A stretch of DNA of 64,000 nt, from the NCBI GenBank assembly GCA_026182355.1, contig JAPFBL010000557.1, positions 74,501-138,500 of the forward strand, in the 5' to 3' direction. Of this stretch, positions 26,636 to 39,230 are shown in pieces (position 1 is the stretch's first letter; every line of letters starts with the position of its first letter). Under the pieces are notes generated by a model that saw only the letters and a program-made list of their open reading frames with translations, was not told the DNA's origin and made no database searches. The DNA is from Hermatobates lingyangjiaoensis. Its lineage: Eukaryota > Arthropoda > Insecta > Hemiptera > Hermatobatidae. A program made the position numbers and the translations under genes.

Positions 26636-27150
26636 ACAAGTATAGCAGGTGACCCCTTAGTTTTAATAGCTTTATTATACTTCGCTGACATTAAAAATTC
26701 ATGAATTTTTTTTTTATAAATTTCTAATTTTTTGTCCCATTTTGGTCAAATTTTTATTATTTTTTAATGAGCCATTTGGCATCAAAAATACATTTTCTGA
26801 AAACAGAAATCGTACTGTAACGCTACTTTAACGAACGTAATTTTGAAAAAAATTATCTCAACTTGATCCATCAAAGATTCTGGACCGTAGCGTGGTAACA
26901 AGCAATTCTAACACACCCACCCACACACAAACATCATCGAAAAAACTTCATAAATCGAATTTTGGGACCTCAAAACATATAAATCCGTCAAAATCTCGAG
27001 ATGTTTTTACGATCACTATACTTTACTTATAGAAAAGTAAAAATTCATGAACTTCCAATCACGGCAAAGAGCAAGAAAGTTGTAAAAACTGTTTGTTTAT
27101 CCTAGACTAAAGATGGTCACCCATCTACTATACTTGTCCAATTTTTGATA
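26636..27150 (-). repeat. 812-bp repeat, inverted and internally deleted, with a plus-strand tail
   Basis: 26636-27045 is a minus-strand copy missing its middle (junction near 26863, ATCTCAAC|TTGATCCATC). It meets a plus-strand 3' fragment (27046-27150, CACGGCAAAGAGCAAGAAAG) head to head. Confidence 0.7.
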
Positions 27151-28290
27151 TTGTTTACAATGTTTATATTGACTTAAAAAATTTTTGAATGAATCCACTG
27201 AAATAAAATTGATGTGTACAATGGAAAAATTTAAATAACTCATTGACTTATATGAGATATAAGAGGAATAATATTTTTACATGTAAAAAATAACTCTCAA
27301 TAGACATAAACGTTTGTTGGTTTCGTTGGTATGATGGATTTGTCTCATAAAATGCTATAATCAATCTATATATTGTACTCTTGAATAAAACTTAGTATCA
27401 GTTGTGAATAATTTTGGTTTGTGAAGTATAGTATCATTGGGTAGAATTGAGGTGTGAGGAATGGATGGTTTTTATTTAGAATGGAAGATGGTTTTTTAAT
27501 GGAAGAATGAGGATTTTATGTTTGCTGACAAGTTTCAGAATTCTCACTATTCTAGTCTAGTAGTTCATATCTATCATTTTTAAAAATTTCAAGCTTCCAG
27601 ATATAAAAGTTTTAAATAGTACTGAATAGCTGGCATCAACTTTGATTTGAGTATGTAAAATTCACTAATTGCTAATGTATTTTTTCTCGATATACATTCC
27701 CAGCAACCATATAACAGAGTACAATAAGCAGCTAAAAAATAACACTCACTCAGAGTGAACAGTAATATATATGACTTTTGACAAATGGAAAGAAAAGTGG
27801 TTTTTATTAAATACTAGGAACCCATGAAACTCCCAGTATAGTAATTCTATAAAAGACCAAAAATATAAAACACCATTCAAAATTGAAAATATCTTTGAAG
27901 AAAAATATATGAAATTATCTGACATCTTAAATTAAGAATTATCTTAAAATAATATTTTTTCTTACATATTTCTGACATTTGTCAGACAAAATAGAAATAT
28001 TTCCTAATTTTAAATGGGAAAATTTGTCTTGAATATTCAATGTAGAAGGAGGTCAGATTATACTAATGATATATGCATCAGTGGTGTGATATACAAAAAT
28101 AAACATATATATTGATAACTGAATGAATCACTATCTGTACTACCTCGAGGAATGAAAGACAAATAAACATCTCCCATGTAGACATTTATATTATGCCTAT
28201 ATGGAAAATTATTTATTTTATACCAAAGAAGTATGATATTATGTTTACTTATTGTAAAGTTGAGTGCAGGCCATTCCAGATTTCTTTTGT
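27151..28290 (+). repeat. Companion segment A, direct copy
   Basis: Pairs with 25372-26635 as an inverted repeat around a centre near 26.9 kb and with 22946-23760 as a direct repeat. Ends in AAAGTTGAGTGCAGGCCATT. No gene. Confidence 0.75.
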
Positions 28291-28880
28291 AGCCATCCTC
28301 TTCTTACAGAGAGAGGTATACATTGGAGAAAAACTAGACCTGATAGAGAAAAGCGACAGTATTTCTGAAATCAGCACCCTTATATTAGGTAAAAACATTT
28401 AAAACATTTTAGGCACCAAGTCAAATAAATTTTTTTTGTCGGTTAAGTATTGTTCATTGTTACTGACACTATAAAATCGTTTTTGAGCTATTGATCATAT
28501 TAAATTATTTATTCTATTAGATTGTGTATGACTTCATCACAAAAACATATTTTCCATACTTATTTTATCAATCCATTCATCTTTCAGGTTAAAATGCAGT
28601 ATGGGAAGGCCCCTTGATACTGCAATAACCAACTGTCGATAATTCCTGTACCATAATATATCCATTATTAAATGGCCAATTGAAGTTAATATGTTGATTC
28701 CTTATATATTATGAAATATATTTCTTTTATTTATGATACTTTACATTTATTTTATACTTTTGTACTTATGAATATAAATAAGTAAACTTTTATACTCCTT
28801 TATAATATTAAAAAAAAATTTTAATAATAAACTCGGCATTTAATTGAATAAATTATCAGAGAAATTACCATTCAACTCAA
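28291..28880 (+). repeat. Left arm of a 2.4-kb inverted repeat
   Basis: CTAGACCTGATAGAGAAAAG, AAGGCCCCTTGATACTGCAA, TAAACTCGGCATTTAATTGA are mirrored at 30070-30665 (TCAATTAAATGCCGAGTTTA, TTGCAGTATCAAGG analogue, TTTCTCTATCAGGTCTAG). Arms of about 580 bases with good identity. Confidence 0.85.
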
Positions 28881-30069
28881 CAAAGTGCTTTGATTTTTAA
28901 ATCAAAACTAAGTTTAATATCTTGATGTTTATAATATATTTAAGGGTCGTCAAAGAGGTAATATCCATTTCATTTAAAAGAACTCTAGTATTCATATCCA
29001 TGCATTAATAATTTTCTATAAAAGTGTAATTATTCTAATATTCTAAATCAACCAACGAAAGTTATAAACGGAAAGCCTTACATTAACTTGAACATTTAAC
29101 TTTTATTACCTCCAGTTGCACAAGATACTGTTGATCATGATTTAGCCATATTAATGACTGATTTAACCTTTAGTGTTGCTTTCATTAATGATCAATTATT
29201 TAATTATTATTTATGCAAGTATTGGAGATAAGTTACATAAGAAATATTAGCATGGAAGACAAAAAGAAATATTTCAAGGTTATTTCACTACTGGCTTTTT
29301 GCATTCAACTTTTTCGAATATTCTATTGGATACAACTAATGTTTTCTATTCAATATTGTATTGGACAAAACTTTTATAAAATCTAATTTAAATATAAATC
29401 TCTTTGTTTAATATACGTTTGTTTTCAAACAAATGAGTGATTTCAACTGAAAATTGTTACATTCCTGATGTAAATCATCAGATCAGAACTAATTCAACAA
29501 TATTTCACTGAAATATGTCATGGTAGACATCTCGAACGATCCAGACATTAATTCATAATGTCACAAAAATATAGACAACTACTTGGGCCTTTAATAACAG
29601 AGGGCCCCCACACTGTATTTTAACTGTCTTTGAATATACTGATATTTTAACTAATTTATTGTAATTGAATCATATATTAATTCATTGACAACAAATTATT
29701 TAAAGTTATTTGTTCAAAAAAAAAAATAGATTCATAAACACAATGTTCATTTTAACTAATTAGTTGAAATGAAATAAACATGAGTATTTCTCTATATATA
29801 CGTTCTACGTTATACAAAGTTGTGCTTCCTTGCTTACAGCTGAATTAGTTACATTATTTGTTAACAGGTGGCAGCACTATAACTGAGAACTGACTGGTCT
29901 AGTTAACTGAAAACCAGATTATATAAAATTATTCACATACAGGTTAACGAGAACAGTGAGAAGTGAATTACTTTACAAATAATTACATTAAAAAGAAAAA
30001 ATATTTAAAAAGAATTTCTCTCAACATAAGTAAGGTAAACTCGATGACTCCATTAAAAATTCAAAACAC
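28881..30069. other. Spacer of the inverted repeat
   Basis: About 1.2 kb AT-rich spacer without a gene. 29640-29770 contains diverged units of the ~115-bp old satellite. 29945-30065 (GAGAACAGTGAG...TCTCTCAACATAA) resembles 55520-55620, part of a dispersed repeat. Confidence 0.5.
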
Positions 30070-30665
30070 TTTATTGAGTTAAATGGTAAGTTCTCTGATA
30101 ATTTATTCAATTAAATGCCGAGTTTATTATTAACTTTTTTTAAAAATTATAAAAAAGTATAAAGGTTTACTTATTTATACTGATAAGTACAAAAGTATAA
30201 AATTAAATGTAAAGTATCAAAAATAAAAGAAATATATTTTATAATATATAAGGAATCAACATATTAACTTCAAGTGGCCATTTAATAATGGATATATTAT
30301 GGTACAGGAAGTATTGACAATTGCTTATTGCAGTATCAAGGGGCCCCCCATACTGCATTTTAACCTAAAAGATGAATGGATTGATCAAATAAGTATGAAT
30401 AATATGTTTTTATGATGAAGTCATACACATTCTATTAGAATAAATAATTTAATATGATCAATAGCTCAAAAATGATTTTATAGTGTCAGTATAGTCAGTA
30501 ATGAACAACACTGACCGACAAAAAAAAATTGATGACATGGTACCTGAAATGTTTTAAACGTTTTTACCTAATTTAAGGGCGCTGATTTCAGAAATACTGT
30601 CGCTTTTCTCTATCAGGTCTAGTTTTTCTGCAATGTATACCCCTCTCTGTAAGAAGGGGATGGCT
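30070..30665 (-). repeat. Right arm of the 2.4-kb inverted repeat
   Basis: Mirror of 28291-28880 (see there). A short plus-strand frame starting at 30633 and a minus-strand frame at 30742-30963 show no recognisable domain. Confidence 0.85.
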
Positions 30666-31374
30666 ACAATAAAAACAAATTATTACAAATCGAAGAAACA
30701 ATATTTTTATTTAACTTTAAGACACATATTCATTAATCAGGCTAAAATATTTGTAATACGTATGCAATACATTTGTATTTCACATACATTCCCTGCAAAT
30801 ATAGTAAAACACATTTATTTTGTATAAGCAACGTCACCTTGGAGAGGATGTAACCATATTTAATGTTTAGTCCATAAATCTGCAGCACAAGTAAAATAAC
30901 GACTTTTACTTTTAAGTTTATCATATCATAATAATATGATATGATATCTATTATATTTAACATAGATTACAATAATAACCTATAATTGTAATTATGGCGC
31001 TAGAATGTATACATCTAATTTTAAGGTAAAACCGGTTGCATTTAGTAAACATCTGAATAACTTGCCCTGATGAGGAAAAATTATTATGATTTTCGGAATC
31101 AGCACCCCATAATTAATCTAAATCGGCTTAGAAACCGAGGACATAAAAAAATAAGTTGACCAGTGCAATCAAGTTATGAAGTTGCTATACACATTTCACT
31201 TTAAAATTACCAACACTACGTATAAACCTCTTCTGTTCTATTAAGAGGACAATTTTGAAAAGTCAGTTATTATGAAATGAATATACGTATTTCAGAATAA
31301 CTAGGTAAAATTAACAGTCTTGTTGGAATCTGTTGTACAGTTAAAAACAAATAATTTGTTTTTTAATTAAACTA
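30666..31374. other. AT-rich, nothing recognised
   Basis: No gene, no clear repeat except a short palindromic run TATCATATCATAATAATATG near 30918-30940. Confidence 0.4.
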
Positions 31375-31860
31375 ATGATAAATTAAACAAAAAAAATCTA
31401 TTCTGCTATAAATAATATAGGACCTTATATCATCATAGGAGACAGTGGTGAATGAAACAAATAATTATTTCTATGTAATGCCACACAGAATAATTTGGGC
31501 GTTCAAACTCTAATTTCATGGCACAAATAACATTAAATCATTTGTAAAAAATATAGCCACATACATCATAAACATAAAGAATGATCTTTATGTTTGAAAC
31601 TATATTTGATTTAGTTTCAAACATTACTTTGAATTATTAGTAATTTAGAATTAGTAATATACTTTTTATAGAATCAAGTACTTAAAACGGCAAGCATGCT
31701 GTAATAAACATGGTACAATTTTGCAAATAACTATAAATAATTAGTATTATGAATTAGTGATCTATCTTTAAAGGTCATATATAATTTTAATATTCTAGTT
31801 GATCACCTATCGCTTCGCCAAACGATATAAGAATATTTTGACAAACACATAAATATAATA
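31375..31860 (-). repeat. Right arm of the 7.7-kb inverted repeat
   Basis: Mirror of 24170-24660. The enclosed region is asymmetric: the left side has gained the 812-bp repeats and segment A copies. Confidence 0.8.
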
Positions 31861-33944
31861 TCTCAAAATCACAAAGAAAAAAGTATGTTATATAAAGAAG
31901 TGTACATTTTGAAACTAAAATAATGAATCTTGTTTACGAAATGAAAATGAACAACCTAAACAATTTGCCTAGTCTTGAAAATGATTTATTCAAGTAAGGA
32001 TATAGTTCCATTATTCTTTAAAAAACAGAACAAATATATTTCCGGTGACAACATTCTAGTGAATTATATTTTGTTCTACTTGCGAACAGCACATTTAGGT
32101 TTTATCACAAGTGATGCATTTACCATTTGTATTATGCAAATATATCTAACCGTAAAATAATACTTGTCTTTATATCCATGCCTATTTTGTTTGTTTAAAT
32201 ATCTACATATACACATCAAATATATAAGCATAATTAATGAATGCAGATCATTTCTGTGTTGTGTAAATCGAAAATGTTTTTCACATAAAACGTAAAATAT
32301 GGACTAATGATTCAACCTGAAAGGTTATAAGGTGGATATAAGCTATACTGTTTGACTAATTCCACTAATTTAGATGAAATAATCAGCATGTTTAAAAGAT
32401 TATTTCATTCTGTAAATAACTATAAATATTTGGTAATTAAGAATTAGATATGCACATTTCATTCTAATAAATTATCGAAGAGATTTATTAATCTTCATAC
32501 CATTGATTAAATGATATAAATTTCATTCATTAATTTATAATTGTGAACTAGACATACAATCGATTTGAATAAACTCATTAAAATTATGACCATGTTTAAG
32601 TCTTATTTATTGAAAAAACTCTAAATTATATTATATCTGGAAAAGTAATGTTAATTTCATTTGAATAAATTAGTTAAAATGATCAACAAACATGTTTCAT
32701 TGACCACATAAATTTGAATTACTAGTGATTATTAATTATTCATGTACGTTTAATTTGAATTAATAGTTAAAATAATCACCATGTTTAAAACTTTGTTTCA
32801 TTGAACACATAACTTTGAATTACTAGAAATATTTAATTCTACTTGTCATATAATTTGAATAAGTTAATATTAGTTATAACGATCGTCGTGTAGAAACGTA
32901 ATTGGATTGTGCAAATAACTATGAATAATTAGTAATAATGAATTAATTGGTCATACACAGATAACTTCAATAATTAGTTAAAATGATCATCAACTTTACG
33001 AATATTTTTTTTAGAAAATAACTTTGACTAATAATTGGTAATTATGACTTAGTCATAAATATTCATTCTAACAAATTATTCAATATATTAGCATGTTATA
33101 TAAACCACTATTAATTATTATTCAATATGAATTATCATACACATATAACTTGAGTAAATTAGTAGAAATTATAAAACTCTATTTAATTGACAAATATAGT
33201 TGAAGAATTTCTAATTATGAATTAGTTATGTACGTTTAATTGAATAAATTATTTAAAATGATCAACACTTTAAATACATTATTCGATTGACCAATAACTA
33301 TATACAAATTGTAGTTATACTCATAAGAATTACGTATAAAACAACAACAGAATTATGTTTATCAGGATCTTTAAAACATATTTAGACTGTAGAAAAAACT
33401 GTGCTTACCTAGTAATTATTAATTAGCCATGTACATTTAAATTTTATAAATATCACCAAATCGATCATCTTGTAGTATCTGTCATATTGATAGTGGAAGT
33501 GAATTATTCATACACATTTATTTGAACAAATTACTAAAAAAGATTTCATGAGTCAAACGTCATTTCATTGTATTATAGCCATGAATAATCAGAAATGATT
33601 AACTAACTCAAACACAATTAATTTGAAATGAACAACTAGTAATACTTGGGAATTAGTAATATGTGTTTAAATTTAATAAATTAGTTAAAATGATAAGAAT
33701 ATGTAGCTCGAGTTTCCCATTATACAAATAAGTAAGAATATTCAGTAATTATGTATTAATACACATACTATCTTAATAAATATTTGAAATGTATTCTTGA
33801 AACTCACTTTACCTTTAAAAGTATGTTTTATTGATCACTAAACTATGAAGAATTAGTTAACTTGATAACTTATTTCAAATGGCGGCCATGTTTAAAACTC
33901 TTATCATATTGAATAGTACATCGCAATTACTAATCCAGCATCAA

Positions 33945-34201
33945 TAATATTGGTTTAATTTGAATAAATTAGTTCACGTGATCATAATATTTAAAACACA
34001 ATTGGACTGTTCAAATAAATATGAATGATAAGTCACATAATTTAGTCACATACATTCCATGTAAATATAATATTAATGTAACCAGCATCTCTAAACCTCA
34101 ATTTCATTGAATAAATAATTTTGAATAATTAATAAACAGTAATTTGTATGAACGTTTAATCTGAATAAATAAGTTAAAATGATAAAGCATATATAACTAG
34201 T
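33945..34201 (+). repeat. Direct repeat flanking a hairpin, left copy
   Basis: About 255 bases (AATATTGGTTTAATTTGAAT ... GATAAAGCATATATAACTAG) repeated at 34423-34685 with only a handful of differences. Confidence 0.85.
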
Positions 34202-34247
34202 ATTAAAATTATAGTAATCCGTCTTACCTCGTACCCTGCTGCTGAAG

Positions 34248-34290
34248 TTCTTAGACCGGTTTCGGGCGTCACCCATCTTCAACAAGAACT
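34248..34290 (-). ncRNA. Hammerhead-like motif, ACCGGU type (left arm)
   Basis: Minus-strand mirror of the motif at 34330-34373, identical in sequence because the hairpin arms are perfect. Confidence 0.5.
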
Positions 34291-34329
34291 GATCAACTAG
34301 AACTACGGTTCAACTAGTTCTAGTTGATC

Positions 34330-34373
34330 AGTTCTTGTTGAAGATGGGTGACGCCCGAAACCGGTCTAAGAAC
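34330..34373 (+). ncRNA. Hammerhead-like motif, ACCGGU type (right arm)
   Basis: Stem I AGUUCUUG pairs with UAAGAACU. The core reads UUGAAGA (C3 of the hammerhead CUGANGA changed to U), then U, stem II GGGU-GAC-GCCC, GAA, and self-complementary ACCGGU as stem III, followed by C as the predicted cleavage base. The altered C3 probably weakens or abolishes cleavage. Confidence 0.5.
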
Positions 34374-34422
34374 TTCAGCAGCAGGGTACGAGGTAAGACG
34401 GATTACTATAATTTTAATATTA

Positions 34423-34685
34423 ATAATATTGGTTTAATTTGAATAAATTAGTTAACGTGATCACAATATTTAAAACACAATTGGATTGTTCAAACAAATA
34501 TGAATGATAAGTCATATAATTTAGTCACACACACATTCCATGTAAATATAATATTAATGTAACCAGCATCTCTAAACCTCAATTTCATTGAATACATAAT
34601 TTTGAATAATTAATAAACATTAATTTGTATGAACGTTTAATCTGAATAAATAAGTTAAAATGATAAGCATATATAACTAGTGTTT
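34423..34685 (+). repeat. Direct repeat flanking a hairpin, right copy
   Basis: See 33945-34201. Past its end (ATATAACTAGTGTTTCCCAT) the sequence matches 33700-33720, suggesting the older arrangement lacked the hairpin. Confidence 0.85.
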
Positions 34686-35999
34686 CCCATTATACAAACA
34701 ATTAGTTGATTTTATAACTTATTTCAAATGGCCGCCATGTTTAATGGCCTCTCTCATATTGAAAAGTTACATTGCAATTCCTAATCCAGAATCATCAGTC
34801 ACGTTGGTTTAATTTCAATAAATTAGTTCAGATGAACATCATATTTAAAACATAATTCTATTGTTCAAATAGATATAAATGATAAGTTCATATAATATGG
34901 CCGACATAACTCAAACTTCACAAGCTGTGAATAATAAATTTGTGTAATTTAGTCATACACATTCTATTTGTATAAATTCTTTGAAATTATTGTTATTTTT
35001 AAAGCACTAGGTGACAATGACTATGAATAATAAGTGGTTCTACCTATCATAGTGTGAAACTTCACATACCTGCAGAATCGTAGCTGTAGCGACGCACAAC
35101 CATGTTCACACGTAGGCAACTCCAACTGGAAAGACCATAGTCTAAGGGCCATGGGCCTTATATAACCTTCGACAAGTATGCCAACTAATGGCTTAATTTT
35201 TTATCATTAATGTTACTTATTATCTCTAATTATTCTTTTATAATTCAATACATAATTAATTAATAATATTTAATTATTTATGAATTTTACTTATTACCTT
35301 ATTTACTTTTTATAATTTAAATCGTCAGTGTCATCTTTTCAATTGGTTAAGAAGTATATCTTTTTGGATATTAATGCGTTCATTTAGAAATTCAAGAAAT
35401 AATTTGTAAATCTGAGGAGGTTCTGTTGGTTTCATTTCAATAAATCAGTTAAAATATAATGTCAATGCTTAGAAAGTAATTATTTGAAAAAGAACTTTAA
35501 ATAAATTTCTAATGTAGATAAGTGGTGCTCGTATAATTAAAAGTTATTACTTCAAATAATGACAACGTTTAGAACTTTATTTTTTTTGAAGCTATTACTT
35601 CAAATAATTTGTAAATGTGAATAAGTAATATTCGTTTGATTTGAGTAAATTAGTTAAAATGATAACCGTGTTTAGAACTTCATTAATTGTGGAAAAAAAA
35701 CTTTAAATAATTTGCAAATCTCAATAAGTAATGCCTCTTTAAGTTGAAAAAATTAGTTAAAATAATGAAAATGTTCAGAACTTTCATTTTTTAAAGAAAT
35801 TACATAAAATAATTTGTAAATGCGAATAAGCAATGAGTTAAAGTGATGACAATGTTTAAAAGTCATGGCTTATCTGTTACTGACTGAATAACTTCAAATA
35901 TTTTCTTAATCTGAATACGGAATGTTCAATTGATATCAACAAATTAGTTAAAATAATGACGGTTCACTGTCATCTTTACAAAAGAATTTACATTTAGGT

Positions 36000-36880
36000 A
36001 GGCCAGCTGTGAACCCAGTGTTAAAAAATTATATCAACAGTTAATAAAATAAATTGTTCTTAAGTGATGAAAACTGAAGTCTCATATGGCCCATGCTAGT
36101 GATATAGTATTCTTAAGATGATTCAAGATATATACACAGTAAGTACATTTAATAAAACACAATATATTTAAACATGAAACATTCCAGTCATTTTATGTCA
36201 TCATTTATCTTTATAACATTACCTTAGAATATCTATATTGACAACAATTTTTACAAAAAGTATATTTTAAAGGACCCTTTGACATTTTAATTCCTTCAGA
36301 AGTTTCTGTTTTATAAGTAAAAGTATTCAATGTTGAGAATTTTATAAAACAATAAACGGTACTTATCTGTTATCTGGATAAATAAGGCCTCTTATTTAAC
36401 AAATGTACTTATCGGTTAACAGGAGGATTTAACAAACAAATAGCAAAAAATAAAAGTAATATTTCGTTATTTATAGATTCTATGAGTATTATTTTGTAAT
36501 AAAGTGCTTTTCTTTATCGACATAACAATATTCTCCCTTTAACCTATAAGTACCCAATCAACTAAATAATTTATAACTTCAGGAATAAACTCTTCACATA
36601 ACTGTCAAGTTTAACGCAAATACTACAATGTACAACCACACTGTAGTGTAGTTTCTACTACGCAATAATACATAAAACACTAAACACAGTTTCAAATGCA
36701 ACGCTTTGTTGAAGCTGACAGTTGTGTTAAAATTTATATTCCTAAGGTTATTCATTTTTAACCTCTAGGGTAATAAATAGCTTATTGCAATGTACATACT
36801 TCCAACATTTCATACTTCTGCATACCACCAAGACTTTAAATCAAAACGTTGGCTTAAGTTTGATTTGAAGCTTGAAAACT
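36000..36880 (-). repeat. Dispersed repeat Y, minus-strand copy
   Basis: TACTTACTGTGTATATATCTTGAAT (minus strand), TAACTGTTGATATAATTTTT and TTTTAACACTGGGTTCACAG correspond in order to 56140-56340 on the plus strand. The upper part (AAGCTTGAAAACTTACCAAT, GGAATATAAATTTTAAC) corresponds to 55800-55960. No coding capacity. Confidence 0.7.
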
Positions 36881-37325
36881 TACCAATTCCTGGTAAATAT
36901 AATTTGTTGTGTTATGTAATAACAGTTTACTGAGAAAAAAAATCGTCTAAACCACAATAAAGAATTCAAAAAATGAGACAAAGATCTTTGGTATAAAATA
37001 ACAGGTTATTTTATATAAGGAATAAATATAAAGTATATTATTTATATAGTCATTAACGTACCTTACTTAAGTTGAATTACTTTTGCATTCTTTTTTGTTT
37101 TTAATGTGATTTTATTTGTAAAGTAAAACAAAACTCACTGTCTTCTTTAATATATATCTGAATAATTTGGCAAAAACTGTAATTAACACGTAAATATACA
37201 CTAAAAACCTTCTACTTGTATTATGGTGTTATCTTCAGTGGAATGTACGTTGCAATAAGCTATTACACTAGAGATTAAAAATAAATAACCTTAGGAATGT
37301 AAATTTTAACACAATTGTCAGCCTA
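36713..37325. repeat. Inverted repeat, ~90-bp arms
   Basis: GCTGACAGTTGTGTTAAAAT ... AATAGCTTATTGCAATGTAC (36713-36800) is mirrored at 37240-37325 (GTACGTTGCAATAAGCTATT ... ACACAATTGTCAGC). The ~440-base spacer has no gene. Confidence 0.8.
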
Positions 37326-37406
37326 AACAAACTCACAAGCATCCAAGTAGTTTTTTAATATAAATAATGTACTTTTACATAGAACCTAGATATGTAATCT
37401 ATACAA

Positions 37407-37660
37407 ACGAACATTTTGTAGAAATAAGTTTCCAATTAAATTCTTTCATATGTTTTTAACTTTCAATACAAGGCTTTCTTCTCTAACTAAAACTCCAAAT
37501 AACATCTTGCTAATCAAAACATTAGACAATTATACTCTTCTGTATAAACAAACATTTTGTAGAACTAATTTTCCAATAAAGTTCTTTTATATGTTTTTAA
37601 CTTTCTATAAAAGGCTTTCTTCTCCATCTTAAACTCCAAATAACATCTTGCTTCTTTATC
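37407..37660 (+). repeat. Tandem duplication, ~140-bp period
   Basis: ACATTTTGTAGAA...TATGTTTTTAACTTTC...AGGCTTTCTTCTC...ACTCCAAATAACATCTTGCT occurs twice, at about 37407 and 37547, at around 85-90% identity. Next to the copia remnant and possibly its non-coding end. Confidence 0.75.
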
Positions 37661-37739
37661 ATCAGTTTTATATTCACTACAATTATTATCCTTTTCTCAA
37701 TGAAACATCTCTAGCTATCAGTAAATCACTGGATTATTG

Positions 37740-39230
37740 GGATGGATTAAACGGTAAACAAAAATATGTTCTTTACTTTTAGCATCCCATTTAGTTCTCT
37801 GTTGATCTGGAACTGTTGCAAATACTCGGCAACCAAATATTCTTAAATGATATAAATTTACCTTTTATGTGATCAAGCTTTTTCCGGGGGTCATGTAGGG
37901 AACAGCTTTTGTAGGTGTTCTATTTCTAATATAATTTCCTGTTTTGTGTGCTTCTGTTCACTATATCCTTGATAAACTAGCTTCCTCTAACATATTTCGA
38001 GGCTTTTCAACTAAAGCCTTGTTCAGGCACTCAGCCAATCCATTCTGTTGAGGACTATACATTATTGATGTTTGATGTAAAATACCATTACTGGATAAAC
38101 ATGTTTTAAAGTCATAATTAACATATTCTTTCCCATTATCACTACAGAATATTTTTATTTTACATCCTGACTGATTCACAAACTTACTATTACTATTTAT
38201 CATATACAAGAAACTTTTTCGACTGGCCAAATGAAGTTGTTTAAACTTAACAAGCGGTTTGAAGTTGACCCTTCAGCCATACCTTGTTCTAAAAGTTTCA
38301 TTGCTTTCCAAAAAGCGTGGACAAGTATTTAATGCCAAGTCCCTTCATTAGCTGTTGACACACTTCTATTATAATTTATTTGCTTACTTTTATCAAGATA
38401 TGACTGCTTAAATATTCCATTTTCTTTGCTTCCATGCTCTACTTGAAACTGTATATCCTTCCTTATAAACTTGTTTTCTATGAAAACCACAACTAGAATT
38501 GTTATCTGTTATTTTACTCACTGATAATAAATTAGTTGACAACTGAGGATCGTACGAGTACCTGTTATTTTAATGTCATCACCAATGTTTACATCTAGAA
38601 GTTTATCTTGTTATCAGCTACAGGGACTCCTTGAACTTCGAGATGGATGAAATTTATCTAGTCCTTTCTCATGGTCATATGACACAAGCACCACTGTCAA
38701 TGATCTATTCTGAATTATTTGCAGAGGCAGATGTAAGAGCTACTAAGAATATTTCATCCTTTTCATGTCCTTTATCACTAAATTAGTTATTTTCTCTATT
38801 ATCAGGATATTAATAGGATTTATAACCTCTTCTTTGCCACCTTTAATATTGGACCGATAGGTCTCGATGATAAATATAAAGGGTTGTAGTCTTTTTTTTA
38901 GTAGAGCAGGTCGTACGTAAATCACTAGAAACGAGTTCCCATCGTTATCACCATGGGTTCAATATGCTGTTAGCATATTGAGTAATATTACTCCTATGAA
39001 CTCGTCTTCCAACCCAGCACTGAAGGCATCCAATTCCCTGTTAAACTAACTTTAATAGTTCCCATAACAAACATAACCTGTGAGTTAACCCTTCATCTTC
39101 ATATGTCTCTTAAAGCTTTTTCTACATTTCCACCGACGTCTTTAAACCTGTTAGATACTCTTCTACCATCAAACAAATTTTTGCTCTCGTTTTTATCATC
39201 CATTTTGGTGCTATCATATTGGTATGCTAC
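37740..39230 (-). pseudogene. Ty1/copia retrotransposon remnant (Gag, protease, integrase)
   Basis: Translating the minus strand across frames gives, in order: a Gag piece (ICLMVEEYLTGLK...ETYEDEGLTHRLCLL, about 39200-39070) like copia UBN2 Gag; the protease active site IIDSGA (about 38690); a GAG-pre-integrase piece (MKLLEQGMAEG, about 38290); the integrase core (37961-38230: IFCSDNGKEYV, GILHQTSIMYSPQQNGLAEC) with the D and E of the DDE triad; and the integrase C-terminal LRIFGCRVFATVPDQQRTKW (about 37860-37790). Reverse transcriptase and RNase H are not visible. Stops and frameshifts occur throughout, and no long terminal repeats were found. Confidence 0.85.

Larger units (their letters stand above)
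34202..34418. mobile_element. 217-bp perfect hairpin with hammerhead-like motifs
   Basis: Arms 34202-34304 and 34316-34418 are 103 bases each and look fully complementary, with an 11-base loop. Each arm contains a hammerhead-like motif (see 34330-34373 and 34248-34290). It is inserted at the junction of a young tandem duplication (33945-34201 and 34423-34685) in otherwise old DNA. Confidence 0.85.
31861..35998. repeat. Old, strongly diverged ~115-bp satellite
   Basis: A loose consensus recurs about every 105-130 bases: TTTGAATAAATTAGTTAAAATGATCA..ATGTTTAAAAC, then TTCATTG..CAAATAACTTTGAATAATTAGTAATTATGAATTAGTCATACACATT. Examples are near 32650, 32755, 32985, 33225, 33965, 34440, 35640 and 35745. 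Identity between units looks low. Units also show up at 24420-24540, 29640-29770 and 31500-31800, so the inverted-repeat region above grew inside this array. A 105-base less AT-rich stretch at 35061-35165 is unexplained. Confidence 0.65.

Noticed and set aside
34203..34418. The hairpin as a microRNA gene
   Set aside because: The stem is far longer (103 perfect pairs) than a miRNA precursor and it carries the hammerhead-like signature; a transposed fold-back explains it better.
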